Origin: Candidatus Nanopelagicales bacterium
GTDB taxonomy: Bacteria; Actinomycetota; Actinomycetes; S36-B12
Assembly: GCA_017854795.1 (NCBI GenBank)
Contig: JAFMHB010000010.1
Coordinates: forward strand, 1-52,339
DNA: 52,339 bases
Reading direction: 5' to 3'
Below, one piece after another: positions 51,119 to 52,339 of the stretch. How positions within the stretch are numbered: the stretch's first letter is position 1; every line of letters starts with the position of its first letter. The position numbers and the translations under genes are program-made. The notes below the pieces were generated by a model. The model saw only the letters and a list, made by a program, of their open reading frames with translations, was not told the origin of the DNA and did not search any database.

Positions 51119-52339
51119 ATGGTGACTTTACGGATCTATGACACTTCAACGCGTACCGTGCGGGACTTTCTCCCCCTCGAGAGCGGCAAGGTCGGTATAT
51201 ATCTGTGCGGCGCGACAGTTCAGGCTCCACCGCATGTCGGTCATATTCGCAGTGGGATTGCCTTTGACGTAGTCCGGCGTTGGTTCACTTCTGCAGGCTA
51301 TGACGTCACATTCGTACGAAATGTGACTGACATTGACGACAAAATTATTCACAACGCAGGCCATGACGACGTCCCCTACTGGGTTGTTGCTTTTAACAAT
51401 GAACGCGCATTCACCGCGGCTTATGAAGCACTCGGCTGTATCCCGCCAACCGCCGAGCCACGTGCAACCGGGCACATTCCGGAAATGATCGACATGATGC
51501 AGGAAATTATTGACGCGAACCACGGATACGCGCAATCAGGTGACGTTTACTTCGACGTACGTTCAGATGCTTCCTATGGATCTTTGAGTGGCCAGAAAAT
51601 TGATGACATGTTGGCAGCCAATGACGCAGTCGCACTCGGTAAGCGTGATCCGCGTGATTTTGCAATGTGGAAAGCCGCAAAACCCGATGAACCACACTGG
51701 GACACACCGTGGGGTCCTGGTCGTCCGGGTTGGCATATCGAATGTTCGGCAATGGCTCGCAAATATTTGGGTACTTCATTTGACATTCATGGTGGCGGAA
51801 TTGATTTGATTTTCCCACACCACGAAAACGAAATCGCTCAATCAAAAGCCGCAGGCGATCCATTTGCCCAGTACTGGATGCATAACGCGTGGGTGACGAC
51901 GGCGGGTGAAAAAATGAGCAAGTCACTTGGCAATTCGATGTTAGTCAGTGAAGTGCTCACTCGAATCCCAGCACTGCACCTTCGTTACTACTTGGCAGGC
52001 TCGCACTACCGTTCCATGTTGGAGTTCTCTGACTCGGCGGTTCATGAAGCGGGAATAGGTTTCGAAAGGATTCGTGGATTCATTGCCCGTGCCATGGAAG
52101 CACTGAATATTTCTGAGGTCACCGTTGACGGCACCGCGCGCGCCGAGAAGTTTGATGCGGAAATGAATAATGATTTCGGTGTCCCCAACGCCATCGCTGT
52201 GATCCATGAGGTTGTGCGCGCGGCAAATACCAAACTTGCGGAGGGCAATGCCGAAGCGGTCAGGGCGGATTTGGTCTCCGTAGTCAGCATGCTCGACGTG
52301 CTAGGCATGAATCCCCTCGATTCACACTGGAAGCAAGAA
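51119..52339 (+). CDS. cysS: cysteinyl-tRNA synthetase, 3' end outside the window
   Basis: 407 residues are visible from ATG 51119 to the window edge; about 60 C-terminal residues are missing. The class I HIGH-type motif is PPHVGHIRSG near residue 38. Zn ligands are Cys30 (YLCGATVQ), Cys in WHIECSAMA near 208 and the His pair in GGGIDLIFPHHENE. KMSKSLGNS near 265 is the second catalytic signature. MVTLRIYDTS is a typical start. A small TACTAG/CTAGTA inverted repeat (51085-51090, 51105-51110) lies in the 39-bp gap after ispF, and no ribosome-binding site is visible. Confidence 0.97.
   Translation, partial: MVTLRIYDTSTRTVRDFLPLESGKVGIYLCGATVQAPPHVGHIRSGIAFDVVRRWFTSAGYDVTFVRNVTDIDDKIIHNAGHDDVPYWVVAFNNERAFTAAYEALGCIPPTAEPRATGHIPEMIDMMQEIIDANHGYAQSGDVYFDVRSDASYGSLSGQKIDDMLAANDAVALGKRDPRDFAMWKAAKPDEPHWDTPWGPGRPGWHIECSAMARKYLGTSFDIHGGGIDLIFPHHENEIAQSKAAGDPFAQYWMHNAWVTTAGEKMSKSLGNSMLVSEVLTRIPALHLRYYLAGSHYRSMLEFSDSAVHEAGIGFERIRGFIARAMEALNISEVTVDGTARAEKFDAEMNNDFGVPNAIAVIHEVVRAANTKLAEGNAEAVRADLVSVVSMLDVLGMNPLDSHWKQE

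Overview
The window is chromosomal DNA of an actinobacterium of moderate G+C (about half, judged by eye). The evidence is gene content and order. There are two mycothiol genes (mshA, mshD), a SenX3/RegX3 pair next to phoU and gpmA, CarD followed by ispD-ispF-cysS, divergent glgA/glgC, and an XRE regulator followed by an HbhA-like gene and a DUF2516 gene. These neighbourhoods match ones known from Mycobacterium and relatives, but here they lie close together. Genes are tightly packed, with many 1-19 bp overlaps and short intergenic gaps, which suggests a compact genome. No tRNA, rRNA, CRISPR array, insertion sequence or phage gene was seen.

Layout. 1-7.8 kb is an accessory catabolic-looking block: SDRs, two NTF2/SnoaL-like proteins, a hydroxyneurosporene-synthase-like protein, an epimerase, an APH-type kinase, a TetR regulator, a carboxymuconolactone-decarboxylase-like protein, a VOC protein and a P450-type ferredoxin. 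7.8-11.2 kb is an ABC export pair whose ATPase is fused to a secreted serine hydrolase. 11.3-14.3 kb holds glpD, a small acidic repeat protein and a secreted nuclease. 14.3-16.3 kb is a molybdenum-cofactor operon (mobA, a DUF6457 gene, moeA). 16.5-20.3 kb has an unrecognised 505-residue protein, a ferredoxin reductase and a DMT exporter. 20.3-22.8 kb is glgA/glgC. A secreted trypsin-like protease follows.

24.2-35 kb is a phosphate and polyphosphate region: pstSCAB with a lipoprotein, a MutT1-like Nudix/phosphatase, a CYTH-CHAD protein, ppk1, mshD and a GlnR-like regulator. Two PHO-box-like repeats face each other upstream of pstS. 35-38 kb is a plus-strand run with a hydrolase, a 33-residue membrane protein, nitrobindin, Fur and YgfZ. 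dtd and an asparaginase/permease pair follow; the permease is frameshifted near its end.

40.6-42.7 kb is the richest non-coding stretch: a 90-bp element with 19-bp perfect inverted repeats, a 14-bp tandem repeat array, a leaderless XRE promoter with paired operators, a short Pro/Lys/Glu repeat protein in the HbhA position, and a yybP-ykoY (Mn2+) riboswitch ahead of a PGPGW-type membrane protein. 42.7-48 kb is gpmA, a ybjN-like gene, mshA and phoU on one strand, diverging from senX3-regX3; SenX3 has no membrane segment. The window ends with a DUF554 protein, an LpqE-like lipoprotein, carD, ispD, ispF and a truncated cysS.

The Pst, PhoU, SenX3-RegX3 and Ppk genes should form one phosphate-sensing and storage circuit. 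All functional statements are from reading the sequence; no database search was run.
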